A stretch of DNA of 64,000 nucleotides from JBNJGB01 sp051747385 (lineage in GTDB: Bacteria; Myxococcota_A; UBA9042; PHBI01; JACKFB01), in contig JBNJGB010000033.1 in the NCBI GenBank assembly GCA_051747385.1, positions 4,957-68,956 of the forward strand, written 5' to 3'. A model generated the notes under the pieces. It was not told the DNA's origin. It ran no database searches and was given only the letters and a program-made list of their open reading frames with translations. Below, piece by piece: positions 49,730-57,371 of this stretch. The position numbers and the translations under genes were made by a program. Every line of letters starts with the position of its first letter. The stretch's first letter is position 1.

Positions 49730-50769
49730 CGACGCGGGCCGCGGCGTGGACGGTCGCGGCGGTCCTCGTCGTCGTGGCCGCGGCATACGCCGTCCACCGG
49801 GCGACGCACGAGCCCTCGGGCTTCCTGCAGGAGGGCTTCGAGTCCATGGCCACGCGCATCGACGTCGTCGTGCCCGACTCCGAGCAGGGGCGCGAGGCGG
49901 TGTCGGTGGTCCGCGAGGTGTTCGAGGACGTGGACGCCCGCATGAGCGAGTGGAAGCCCACGTCGCCCCTGTCCGCCGTGAACGACAAGGCCGGGGAAGG
50001 GCCCGTGGAGGTGCCTGCCGACCTGCGCGCCGTCATCCGCCGGGGGATCGAGATCGGCCGTCGCACCGACGGGGCCTTCGACATCACGTGGGCGGCGCTG
50101 TGGGGCCTGTGGGACTTCAAGGCCGCGGAGCCGGAGGTCCCGCCGGACGAGGCCATCGAGGAGCGCGTGGACCGCGTGGACTTCCGGAAGGTGGAGGTGG
50201 ACGACGAGGCGGGCACCGTGGCGCTCGCCGAGGCGGGGATGAAGGTCGGCCTGGGCGGCATCGCCAAGGGCCATGCCCTGGACGTGGCGGCGCAGAGGCT
50301 CCGGGAGTTGGGGATCCGGGACTTCCTCATCTCGGGCGGTGGTCAGGTCTACGCCGCCGGCCGCCGGGGGGAGCGGCCCTGGCGCGTGGGGATCCGGGAT
50401 CCGCGCGGCGCCCGCGACGACTTCTTCGCCCTCGTGGAGGTGAGCGACACGTCCCTGTCCACCAGCGGCGACTACGAGCGCTACTTCGTGAAGGACGGCG
50501 TGCGCTACCACCACATCCTGGACCCGAGGACCGGCCGCCCGGCGCGCGGCCTGCGGAGCGTCACGGTCGTCACCCCCGACGCGACCCTGGGCGACGCCCT
50601 GTCCACGGCGCTCCTGGTGCTCGGCCCCGACGAGGCCATGGAGGTCGTCCGGCGCTTCCGGGGCGACGGCGCCGACGTCGAGGCCGTCCTGGTGGACCGC
50701 GACGGCGAGGTCCGCACGACCCCGGGCATGGAGGACCTCCTGGAGATCCGGCACCCGCCTCGGCCGTAA
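49726..50769 (+). CDS. apbE: FAD:protein FMN transferase (ApbE)
   Basis: The start at 49726 overlaps the thioesterase stop; the upstream frame lies within that gene. The 347-residue protein has an N-terminal membrane anchor (AAWTVAAVLVVVAAAYAV) and ApbE motifs: MATRIDVVVP, ITWAALWGLWDF, GLGGIAKGHALD, FLISGGGQVYAAG, YHHILDPRTGRPA and GDALSTALLVLG. ApbE covalently attaches FMN to Thr/Ser of periplasmic flavoproteins such as Rnf/Nqr subunits. No flavinylation target is encoded beside it; the following TRAP genes are 91 bp away and may share the transcript. Confidence 0.93.
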   Translation: MTTRAAAWTVAAVLVVVAAAYAVHRATHEPSGFLQEGFESMATRIDVVVPDSEQGREAVSVVREVFEDVDARMSEWKPTSPLSAVNDKAGEGPVEVPADLRAVIRRGIEIGRRTDGAFDITWAALWGLWDFKAAEPEVPPDEAIEERVDRVDFRKVEVDDEAGTVALAEAGMKVGLGGIAKGHALDVAAQRLRELGIRDFLISGGGQVYAAGRRGERPWRVGIRDPRGARDDFFALVEVSDTSLSTSGDYERYFVKDGVRYHHILDPRTGRPARGLRSVTVVTPDATLGDALSTALLVLGPDEAMEVVRRFRGDGADVEAVLVDRDGEVRTTPGMEDLLEIRHPPRP

Positions 50770-50860
50770 CGGGGTCCGGGTGACAACCTCCCCGTCCGCC
50801 GGTAGGGTCCGGGCCGCCGGGGCGACCGCCTCGGACGGACGCGACGGGAGGTGAGCCACG

Positions 50861-51400
50861 ATGCCCTTCATGGGGAAGCTGTTCCGCGGGATCCAGAAGC
50901 TGGAGGAGATCCTGCTGGCCTCGGCGATGATCCTCATCGCCCTGCTGACCATCGTGAACGTGTTCTCGAGGTCCCTGTTCGGGGAGAGCCTCGCCTACGC
51001 CCAGGAGCTGTCGCAGTTCCTGATGGTCTTCGTGACGTTCATCGGGCTGGGCTACGCGGCCGGCAAGGGGCGGCACATCCGGATGACCGCCATCTACGAC
51101 CAGCTGCCGCTGCGGGTGCAGCGGATCATGATGATCCTCATCGCGGGGCTGACCGCGACGCTGCTGTTCGTCTTCGCGTACTACTCCGTGACCTACGCCA
51201 TGACGGCCAAGGCGCTGGGGACCGTGTCACCGGCGCTCCAGGTGCCCATGTGGATCGTCTACCTGGCGGCCCCGCTGGGGCTCGTGCTGGGGGGCGTGCA
51301 GTACGTGCTCACGGTCGTCCGGAACCTGGGCTCCGACGAGGTCTGGCTCTCGTGGGAGCAGAAGGACGAGTACGAGTCCAGCCAGCCCACCACGGTCTGA
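50861..51400 (+). CDS. dctQ: TRAP transporter small membrane subunit (DctQ)
   Basis: The 179-residue protein has four hydrophobic helices and the DctQ signature NVFSRSLFGESLAYAQELSQ followed by FLMVFVTFIGLGYAAGKGRHI. GGGAGGTGAGCC precedes the ATG. It links the substrate-binding protein to the large permease in a Na+ or H+-driven TRAP importer. The large subunit starts nine bases after its stop. Confidence 0.92.
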   Translation: MPFMGKLFRGIQKLEEILLASAMILIALLTIVNVFSRSLFGESLAYAQELSQFLMVFVTFIGLGYAAGKGRHIRMTAIYDQLPLRVQRIMMILIAGLTATLLFVFAYYSVTYAMTAKALGTVSPALQVPMWIVYLAAPLGLVLGGVQYVLTVVRNLGSDEVWLSWEQKDEYESSQPTTV

Positions 51401-51409
51401 GGGGAATCC

Positions 51410-52699
51410 ATGAGCCTCCTCATCGTGGTCATCATGCTCGGCCTGCTGCTCATGGGCTTCCCCATGAAGGTGCCGCTCATGGCGGCGGCCCTGGCGGTCG
51501 TGGTGGTGTTCTTCCCGGGCGTCGACCCGGAGGTCCTCGTCCAGCAGATGATCGGCGGCGTCCAGCCCGCGGCGCTCATCGCCGTGCCCATGTTCATCTT
51601 CGCGGCGGACATCATGACCCGGGGCCAGGCGGCGGACCGCCTCCTCAACCTGGTCATGGCCCTGGTCGGCCACGTCCGCGGCGGCCTGCCCATGACCAGC
51701 GCCGTGAGCTGCACCCTCTTCGGCGCCCTGTCCGGCTCGACCCAGGCGACGGTGGTGGCCATCGGCGGCCCCATCCGGCCCAAGCTGCTGCAGGCCGGCT
51801 ATCCCGACTCCTTCGCCACGGCGCTCATCATCAACTCGAGCGACATCGCGCTCCTCATCCCGCCCAGCATCGGGATGATCGTCTACGGCGTCGTGTCGGG
51901 GACCTCCATCGGAGAGCTGTTCATCGCCGGCATCGGCCCGGGGCTGCTCATCCTGTCGATGTTCTGCGTGTACGCCTACATCGCGACGGTGAGGCTGGGC
52001 ATCCCGGCCCAGCCCAGGACATCCTGGGCGCAGCGCAGACAGGCCATGCGCGAGGCCGCGCTGCCCCTCGGCTTCCCCGTCATCATCATCGGCGGCATCT
52101 ACGCGGGCATGTTCAGCCCCACCGAGGCGGCGGCGGTGTCCGTCCTGTACGCCGGCTTCCTGGAGATGGTCGTGTTCCGTGAGCTGTCCTGGCGGCAGAT
52201 CCCGGAGATCGCCCTGTCCACGGGCATCGTGACCGCCGTGGTCTTCATCCTGGTCGCGGCGGGCACGGCGTTCTCCTGGACCATCTCCTTCGCGCAGCTC
52301 CCCACGGTGCTCATCGAGCAGACCCTGGGCCTGAGCGCGGACTCCGGCTACTGGGCCATCATGGGCACCATCGCCATCGCCTTCTTCGTCGGGTGCATGT
52401 TCGTGGACCCCATCGTGGTGATCCTCATCCTGACGCCCATCTTCCACCCGGTGGCCGTGGAGGCCGGCATCGACCCGGTCCTGGTGGGGACCATCGTCAC
52501 CCTGCAGGTGGCCATCGGGTCCGCGACGCCGCCGTTCGGCTGCGACATCTTCACGGCCATCGCCATCTTCCGCAGGCCGTACCTCGAGATCCTGCGCGGC
52601 ACCCCGCCGTTCATCTTCATCCTGCTCCTGGCGGCGGTGCTCCTCATCGCCTTCCCGGACATCACGCTGTTCCTGCGCGATCTGGCGTTCGCCGAGTAG
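51410..52699 (+). CDS. dctM: TRAP transporter large permease subunit (DctM)
   Basis: The 429-residue protein is almost wholly hydrophobic with about twelve helices and DctM family blocks: LLMGFPMKVPLMAAALAVV, GALSGSTQATVVAIGG, IINSSDIALLIPPSIGMIVY and GTIVTLQVAIGSATPPFGCD. It forms the transport channel with DctQ. The spacing on both sides is short (9 and 13 bases), which marks the dctQMP operon. Confidence 0.94.
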   Translation: MSLLIVVIMLGLLLMGFPMKVPLMAAALAVVVVFFPGVDPEVLVQQMIGGVQPAALIAVPMFIFAADIMTRGQAADRLLNLVMALVGHVRGGLPMTSAVSCTLFGALSGSTQATVVAIGGPIRPKLLQAGYPDSFATALIINSSDIALLIPPSIGMIVYGVVSGTSIGELFIAGIGPGLLILSMFCVYAYIATVRLGIPAQPRTSWAQRRQAMREAALPLGFPVIIIGGIYAGMFSPTEAAAVSVLYAGFLEMVVFRELSWRQIPEIALSTGIVTAVVFILVAAGTAFSWTISFAQLPTVLIEQTLGLSADSGYWAIMGTIAIAFFVGCMFVDPIVVILILTPIFHPVAVEAGIDPVLVGTIVTLQVAIGSATPPFGCDIFTAIAIFRRPYLEILRGTPPFIFILLLAAVLLIAFPDITLFLRDLAFAE

Positions 52700-52712
52700 C
52701 CGAGGATCCGAC

Positions 52713-53774
52713 GTGACGAAGACCCGCACAGCCCCGCGCCTGCTCCTCGCCGCCCTCGCCGCGGCGCTCCTCGCCCTGACGGCCTGCCCCGGTGAGCGGA
52801 GCGTCTACCCGAAGGGCAAGGATATCTGGCGCTTCGCCATCGAGGAGACCCAGGGCAGCGTCCAGCACGCCTACGCCATGCGCTTCAAGGAGCTGATCGA
52901 GGAGCGGAGCGGCGGCGACATCCACGTGGTCGTCTACACCTACGGGACCCTGGGGACCTCCGACCAGATCACCGAGCAGCTCCACAACGGCACCCTCGAG
53001 TTCGCCATGGCGTCGCCGGGGCACATCGGCAAGCTCATCCCGGAGCTGCAGGTGTTCCTCCTTCACTTCGCCTTCTCCGAGGACCCGCAGGTGAACAAGC
53101 GGGCCCTCCAGCACGACGAGGCCCTCCGCTCGCGCCTCGACGACCTCTACGCGCGGAAGGGCTTCAAGTTCCTGGACGCCTTCGCGGAGGGCTGGATGGT
53201 CTGGACGACCAGCAAGTCCGTGCGCACGCCCGAGGACCTGGAGGGCGTGAAGATGCGGGTCATGACGTCCCCCCTGCTCCTGGCGGCCTACGAGGCCTAC
53301 GGCGCGAGCGCGACCCCGCTGCCGTACTCGGAGGTCTACTCCGCCCTGCAGCTGAACATGATCGACGGCCAGGTGAACCCCATCTTCGCCATCGAGGAGA
53401 TGAGCTTCTACGAGGTGACCAGCCACCTGGTCTTCCCGCGCCACGCCCAGTTCTTCACGACGGCGATGACCAACCGGGGCTTCTACCGGGACCTGTCGCC
53501 GGACCGCCGGGAGATGCTCGACGGCGTCATCACCGACCTCCACGACTACATCTTCGACGTGCAGCGGCGCTTCAACGCCGAGCGCCTCGACGAGATGCTC
53601 GAAAACAAGCCCGAGCTGGAGATCGTGCGCCTCACCGAGGAGGAGCGCGCCGCCTTCCGCGAGCGGGCGAAGCAGGTCTGGGACCGGTACGTGGAGATGG
53701 TCGGCCCCACCGGTCGCGAGCTCCTGGACATCATCCGCGCCGCCGTGGAGCGCGCCGAGGAGGAGGTCGAGTAG
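52713..53774 (+). CDS. dctP: TRAP transporter substrate-binding protein (DctP), lipoprotein
   Basis: GTG 52713 opens a 353-residue protein with lipobox LTAC (Cys25), so the binding protein is membrane-tethered rather than free. Family motifs include HAYAMRFKELIEERSGGDI, WTTSKSVRTPEDLEGVKMRV and PLPYSEVYSALQLNMIDGQV, the last containing the segment equivalent to the QVDGQENP of other DctP proteins, here QLNMIDGQVNP. Ligand is likely an organic acid. The gene order is Q-M-P, with P last. An N-acetyltransferase fragment faces its 3' end. Confidence 0.92.
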   Translation: MTKTRTAPRLLLAALAAALLALTACPGERSVYPKGKDIWRFAIEETQGSVQHAYAMRFKELIEERSGGDIHVVVYTYGTLGTSDQITEQLHNGTLEFAMASPGHIGKLIPELQVFLLHFAFSEDPQVNKRALQHDEALRSRLDDLYARKGFKFLDAFAEGWMVWTTSKSVRTPEDLEGVKMRVMTSPLLLAAYEAYGASATPLPYSEVYSALQLNMIDGQVNPIFAIEEMSFYEVTSHLVFPRHAQFFTTAMTNRGFYRDLSPDRREMLDGVITDLHDYIFDVQRRFNAERLDEMLENKPELEIVRLTEEERAAFRERAKQVWDRYVEMVGPTGRELLDIIRAAVERAEEEVE

Positions 53775-53980
53775 CGCCGGCGCCCCACGGGCTTGTCCCG
53801 GACGCTCGCCGGGTCCAGGCCGAGGGGGCGCCCGAGCCGGACGTCCAGATTGTCGAACGGGATGCTCGATCGGTGCGCGACGTGAAGCCTCGCGAGGGTC
53901 TGCGCGTCCGCCGCGACGGGGCCGCGGAGGCCCAGCCGCGCCAACCAGGCGTCGAGGTCGAAGGGTGTGTCGTCGTCCAA
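53775..53980 (-). pseudogene. 5' fragment of an arylamine N-acetyltransferase gene
   Basis: From TTG 53980, with GGAGG and a six-base spacing upstream, the minus strand reads DDDTPFDLDAWLARLGL, then TLARLHVAHRSSIPFDNLDV and LGRPLGLDPASVRDKPV, which matches the N-terminal domain of arylamine N-acetyltransferases (the IPFENLDV motif). The conserved RGGYCFE motif with the catalytic Cys should follow about ten residues later, but the frame runs into the antisense of dctP. The gene is truncated just before the active site, about 15 bp beyond the dctP stop. Confidence 0.7.
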
Positions 53981-54032
53981 GGCGAACCTCCTGCCCCGTG
54001 AGCGTGCCCGTTCGCCGAGCGCCTCGCCAGAC

Positions 54033-54051
54033 CCGGGGCGTTGCGCCCCGG
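54033..54051. terminator. GC hairpin after the N-acetyltransferase fragment
   Basis: CCGGGGCG, loop TTG, CGCCCCGG: a perfect eight-bp stem with a three-base loop, without a T run. It lies about 260 bp past the dctP stop and 80 bp before the next gene; it could end the TRAP transcript. Confidence 0.4.
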
Positions 54052-54132
54052 CGATCCTGGCGCTGGACACGGCCCTCTCCCGCCGGGACCATGCTGGCCC
54101 ACCGCTCCCCGGTCCCGGCGGCGAGGTCCTTC

Positions 54133-56364
54133 ATGCCCCCGATCCGACTGCTCGTCCCTGCCTTCCTGGTCCTCGTGGGGTCCGCCGCCTGTGACCACGG
54201 CGACGGCGCAATGGCCCCCGAGACGTCCGGGGACGTCGCGACGACGCAGGACGTGTCGGCCGACACCCCGGCGGGAAGCGACGCGGACGCGACTCGTCCC
54301 CCGCAGGACGTTCCGGCCGACCTCGGCGCCCCGGACGCCCAGGGGCCGGACGCGGACGCCGGGGCGCCGGATGGCTCCGATCCCGACGCCGCCGACGTCG
54401 CGGAGATCGACGCCGTCCCGGATGCGACGGATCAGGATGTCCTGGCGGACGTGTCGGACACCGCGGACGCCGCGGACGCCGCCGACACGCTCGACATCCC
54501 CGACACGCTGGACGCGGGGGGAGACGGGGAGGTCGCGGAGGACGTGCCTCCCCTGCCGACCGAGGTGCTGGGGCTTCCGCTCGTCGAGGACGGCGTGCTG
54601 TACGCCGGCGCCGCGGCCGTCGACATCACGCCGGACCCGCTCGCCGACGGGCCCGTCTACCTCGCGGGGTTCGGCGACGACCGCGTGGCGCAGGGCGTCC
54701 GGGATCCCATCTGGGCGCGCGCCGTCGTCCTGGCGAGGGACGGCGAGTACGTCGCCGTGGTGGCCCTGGATCTGGTCGGCGTCACCGGCCGTCGGGCCCG
54801 CCTCGCCGCCGCGGCCCTCGAGGCCGAGGGCTTCGCCGCCGATCGGCTGATCGTCCACGCCTCGCACAACCACGCGGGGCCCGACACCGTGGGCATGTGG
54901 GGGCCGTCCCGCTCGGAGACCGGGCTGAACCCCGCCTACCAGGAGCGCCTCGTGGACTCGATCGTCGAGGCCGTCGAGGCCGCCGCCGGCAGCGCCGTCC
55001 CGGTCGACCTGCGCACGGGATCGGCCCGCGTCGGCGACCTCTCGCCGTACTTCACCTCTCCCGCCCACGGCGGCAAGGGGGCCGGTCCGCACTCCATGCG
55101 TGGACTCATCCGGGACAGCCGCGACCCGGTCGTGGGCGATGACACGGTGACGGGCCTGGCCCTCGTCGGCCCGGACGAGCAGGTGGTGGCGTCCATCGCC
55201 CACGTCCACACCCACGTCGAGGTCGCCGGGAGCGTGGACCTGCTCACGAGCGACCTGGCCCACGCGGCCCGATTGGTGCTGGAGGATCGGGTCGGCGGCG
55301 TCGGCGTGGTCTGGGTCGGGCACGTGGGCGGGCTCCAGACGCCCCTGAGCGTGCCCATGCCGAAGACGGACGAGGACGGCCACGTGCGCTTCGAGCCGTG
55401 CGCCCCGGAGGACACCGGTGAGGCCTGCGGCGAGGACGGCCTGCGACGGGATGCCGACGGGGATCGCATCCCGCAGTGGACGAGTGACGACCGGTGGGAG
55501 CGCACCGATCACTACGGTCGCCTGGTCGGGGGCCTGGCGGCGGACGCACTCGCTGAAGCGGAGAGCCAGGCCGCGCCGACCTTCGAGGTCCGGCACACGC
55601 GCTTCCACACGCCCATCGAGAACCGCGCCCTGGAGATGGCGGGCCTGGAGCAGGACCCGGCCCTCATCGAGCCCGTGGAGGCCCTCGTGAAGGAGGCCGT
55701 CCCCGAGTACGAGGGGGCCGTGGCCGAGCTGAAGGCCGCCCTGGCCAGCGCGGTGCTCGACTACGACGAGGAGGACGTCGTCACGGGGCCGCTCTGCCCG
55801 TGGCAGGAGGCGGGGGAGGTCACCGGCTGCCTTCCCATCGACATGTGGTGGCTGCGCCTCGGCGACGTGGAGCTCATGACGGTCCCGGGAGAGCTGCTGC
55901 CCGAACTCGCCCTGGGCCTGCCGGACAGCGAGGAGGTCATCGACGCGGCTGCCCGCGGGCCCGGAGCGCCCCTGTTCCCGCAGCACTCCGAGGCCTGCGA
56001 CGAGGTGGACTGGTCGGCGTGCCGGGACGAGATCTCCGTCGGCGACTGCGACTGCCGGCGCTATCACGCCGCGCCCTACGACCTGGCGTTCGAGCCCCAC
56101 GCGCCCATCCTGAGCCACCTGGAGGCGGAGCACCGCCTGATCCTGGGCCTGTCGAACGAGATGGGCGGCTACATCATCCCGGCGCCGGACTACCTGACCG
56201 TCCTCGTTCACCCCTTCGAGGAGCTCCTGAGCCTGACTCGGATCATGGACGTGGCAGAGTACCTCGACACCACCATGGATCACTACGAGGAGGCGGTCAG
56301 CCTGGGCCCCACGACCGCGACGCTGGTGCTCGAGGCGGCGGCGACGCTCACCGCCGGCGAGTAG
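54133..56364 (+). CDS. Lipoprotein related to neutral/alkaline ceramidases
   Basis: ATG 54133 opens a lipoprotein signal (lipobox SAAC, Cys20) with GAGG nine bases upstream. The following ~120 residues are a long acidic tether (such as DVSDTADAADAADTLDIPD). The catalytic part resembles the neutral ceramidase N-terminal family: LYAGAAAVDITPDPLADGPV, LAGFGDDR, RAVVLARDGEYVAVVALD, a metal-binding HASHNHAGPDTVGMWG and SIAHVHTHVEVAG. A later segment has paired Cys (ACGEDG, GDCDC). Such enzymes hydrolyse amide or ester bonds of lipids at the surface. Substrate here is unproven; 743 residues. Confidence 0.75.
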   Translation: MPPIRLLVPAFLVLVGSAACDHGDGAMAPETSGDVATTQDVSADTPAGSDADATRPPQDVPADLGAPDAQGPDADAGAPDGSDPDAADVAEIDAVPDATDQDVLADVSDTADAADAADTLDIPDTLDAGGDGEVAEDVPPLPTEVLGLPLVEDGVLYAGAAAVDITPDPLADGPVYLAGFGDDRVAQGVRDPIWARAVVLARDGEYVAVVALDLVGVTGRRARLAAAALEAEGFAADRLIVHASHNHAGPDTVGMWGPSRSETGLNPAYQERLVDSIVEAVEAAAGSAVPVDLRTGSARVGDLSPYFTSPAHGGKGAGPHSMRGLIRDSRDPVVGDDTVTGLALVGPDEQVVASIAHVHTHVEVAGSVDLLTSDLAHAARLVLEDRVGGVGVVWVGHVGGLQTPLSVPMPKTDEDGHVRFEPCAPEDTGEACGEDGLRRDADGDRIPQWTSDDRWERTDHYGRLVGGLAADALAEAESQAAPTFEVRHTRFHTPIENRALEMAGLEQDPALIEPVEALVKEAVPEYEGAVAELKAALASAVLDYDEEDVVTGPLCPWQEAGEVTGCLPIDMWWLRLGDVELMTVPGELLPELALGLPDSEEVIDAAARGPGAPLFPQHSEACDEVDWSACRDEISVGDCDCRRYHAAPYDLAFEPHAPILSHLEAEHRLILGLSNEMGGYIIPAPDYLTVLVHPFEELLSLTRIMDVAEYLDTTMDHYEEAVSLGPTTATLVLEAAATLTAGE

Positions 56365-56390
56365 CCATCAGCCCGGGGGTCAGGTTCGGG

Positions 56391-56880
56391 GGTCAGGTCG
56401 CAACTTGCATACTTGCTCAGGCTTCCGACTGTCCCGCCCTGCCGCCGAGCGCGTCCAGAATCGCCTGCTCGTGGGACCCGAAGGCGGAGTCCGTATCGAT
56501 CCGTCTCCTGTAGCGGGTCGCGAGGGCACCGGCGCTACAGGGCTTCATCACCAACGCACCGGCGACGACCCGGGCCCCGTGGGGCGTGTGGTCGACGCAG
56601 ATGACCACCGCGGCCCGGCGGGCGTCGTTCACCTGCCCGCGGCGGGCGGTTCGCACGTCCTCCAACGACTCCGTCCCCCACGATCGTCGGGCTGCTCGTC
56701 CACGCCAACTCGTCGCGGCGCTCTGCAGGCAGACGGGCATGCACGAACCTGTCGAGGGTGTGGGTGTCGTGGGCGATGCGCCTCATCACCTCCCCGGTCA
56801 CCAACCAGTCCGGTGCCACTCCTCCCAGGTAGTCCGCCTCGTGTCGCGCGGCCACGCTGCTCCCTCCGGCCACTTCGACG
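56391..56880 (-). pseudogene. Relic of a RAYT transposase element
   Basis: The left terminal repeat GGTCAGGTCGCAACTTG (56391-56407) differs at one base from the intact element's. Read on the minus strand, 56835 to about 56690 gives LGGVAPDWLVTGEVMRR ... WTSSPTIVGD, and after an internal deletion and frame change about 56665 to 56430 gives EDVRTARRGQVNDAR ... SAFGSHEQAILDALGG, all closely matching the transposase at 62713-63681. The N-terminal catalytic part and about 60 internal residues are missing, so it is inactive. Confidence 0.85.
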
Positions 56881-56971
56881 TACTGTGAGTACGACTTCAG
56901 TGGCCGCCAGTCCGCGCCACGCCGGATCCACGGACGCCTCCCGGCGCTTCGCTCGACGTCTCGTGAGAATT

Positions 56972-57205
56972 CCGGGCTACGGCCGGGTCGTGCTGGAGGC
57001 CGGCTCCGACAGCTGGATGGGCATGCTCGGCAGCAAGCGCAAGGCGCGCGTCGCGCGCGGGCTGCTCGCGGACGACGACGGCCTGCCCGCCGACGCGGTC
57101 GAGGCCATCGAGAGCCCGGTGGGCCTGTCCATCGGCGCCGCCACGCCCGCGGAGATCGCCGTGAGCATCCTCGCGCGCATCATCGACGAAACCCGGGGGG
57201 CGTGA
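56972..57205 (+). pseudogene. 3' fragment of an xdhC-like gene
   Basis: The frame contains SWMGMLGSKRKARVARGL, VEAIESPVGLSIGAATPAEI and AVSILARIIDETRG, the C-terminal half of the XdhC/CoxI Rossmann domain (canonical GSRRK ... PIGLDIGAETPEEIAVSI). The N-terminal half is absent: upstream the frame has about 25 unrelated residues and then the RAYT relic. No xanthine dehydrogenase genes are nearby. The gene appears cut by the element or its loss. Confidence 0.7.
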
Positions 57206-57230
57206 CCGCGGACGCGGGTCCTGCTAACTT
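57202..57230 (+). promoter_or_regulatory. Promoter for the giant PKD lipoprotein
   Basis: GTGACC (57202-57207), exactly 17 bp, then TAACTT (57225-57230) preceded by TGC. The leader would be about 135 bases. Confidence 0.4.
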
Positions 57231-57371
57231 CCTGCCACCGCACGACCCGTTCGACGAGCCTACGCCCGACCTTCGCCCGGTCGGGCGCCCGTCTCGGCCG
57301 GCACACCCAGGGGGAGCCTGTGTCGGGACCGGGTCGCCACGCGGTTCGATCCAGCGTCGCAGGGGGACATC

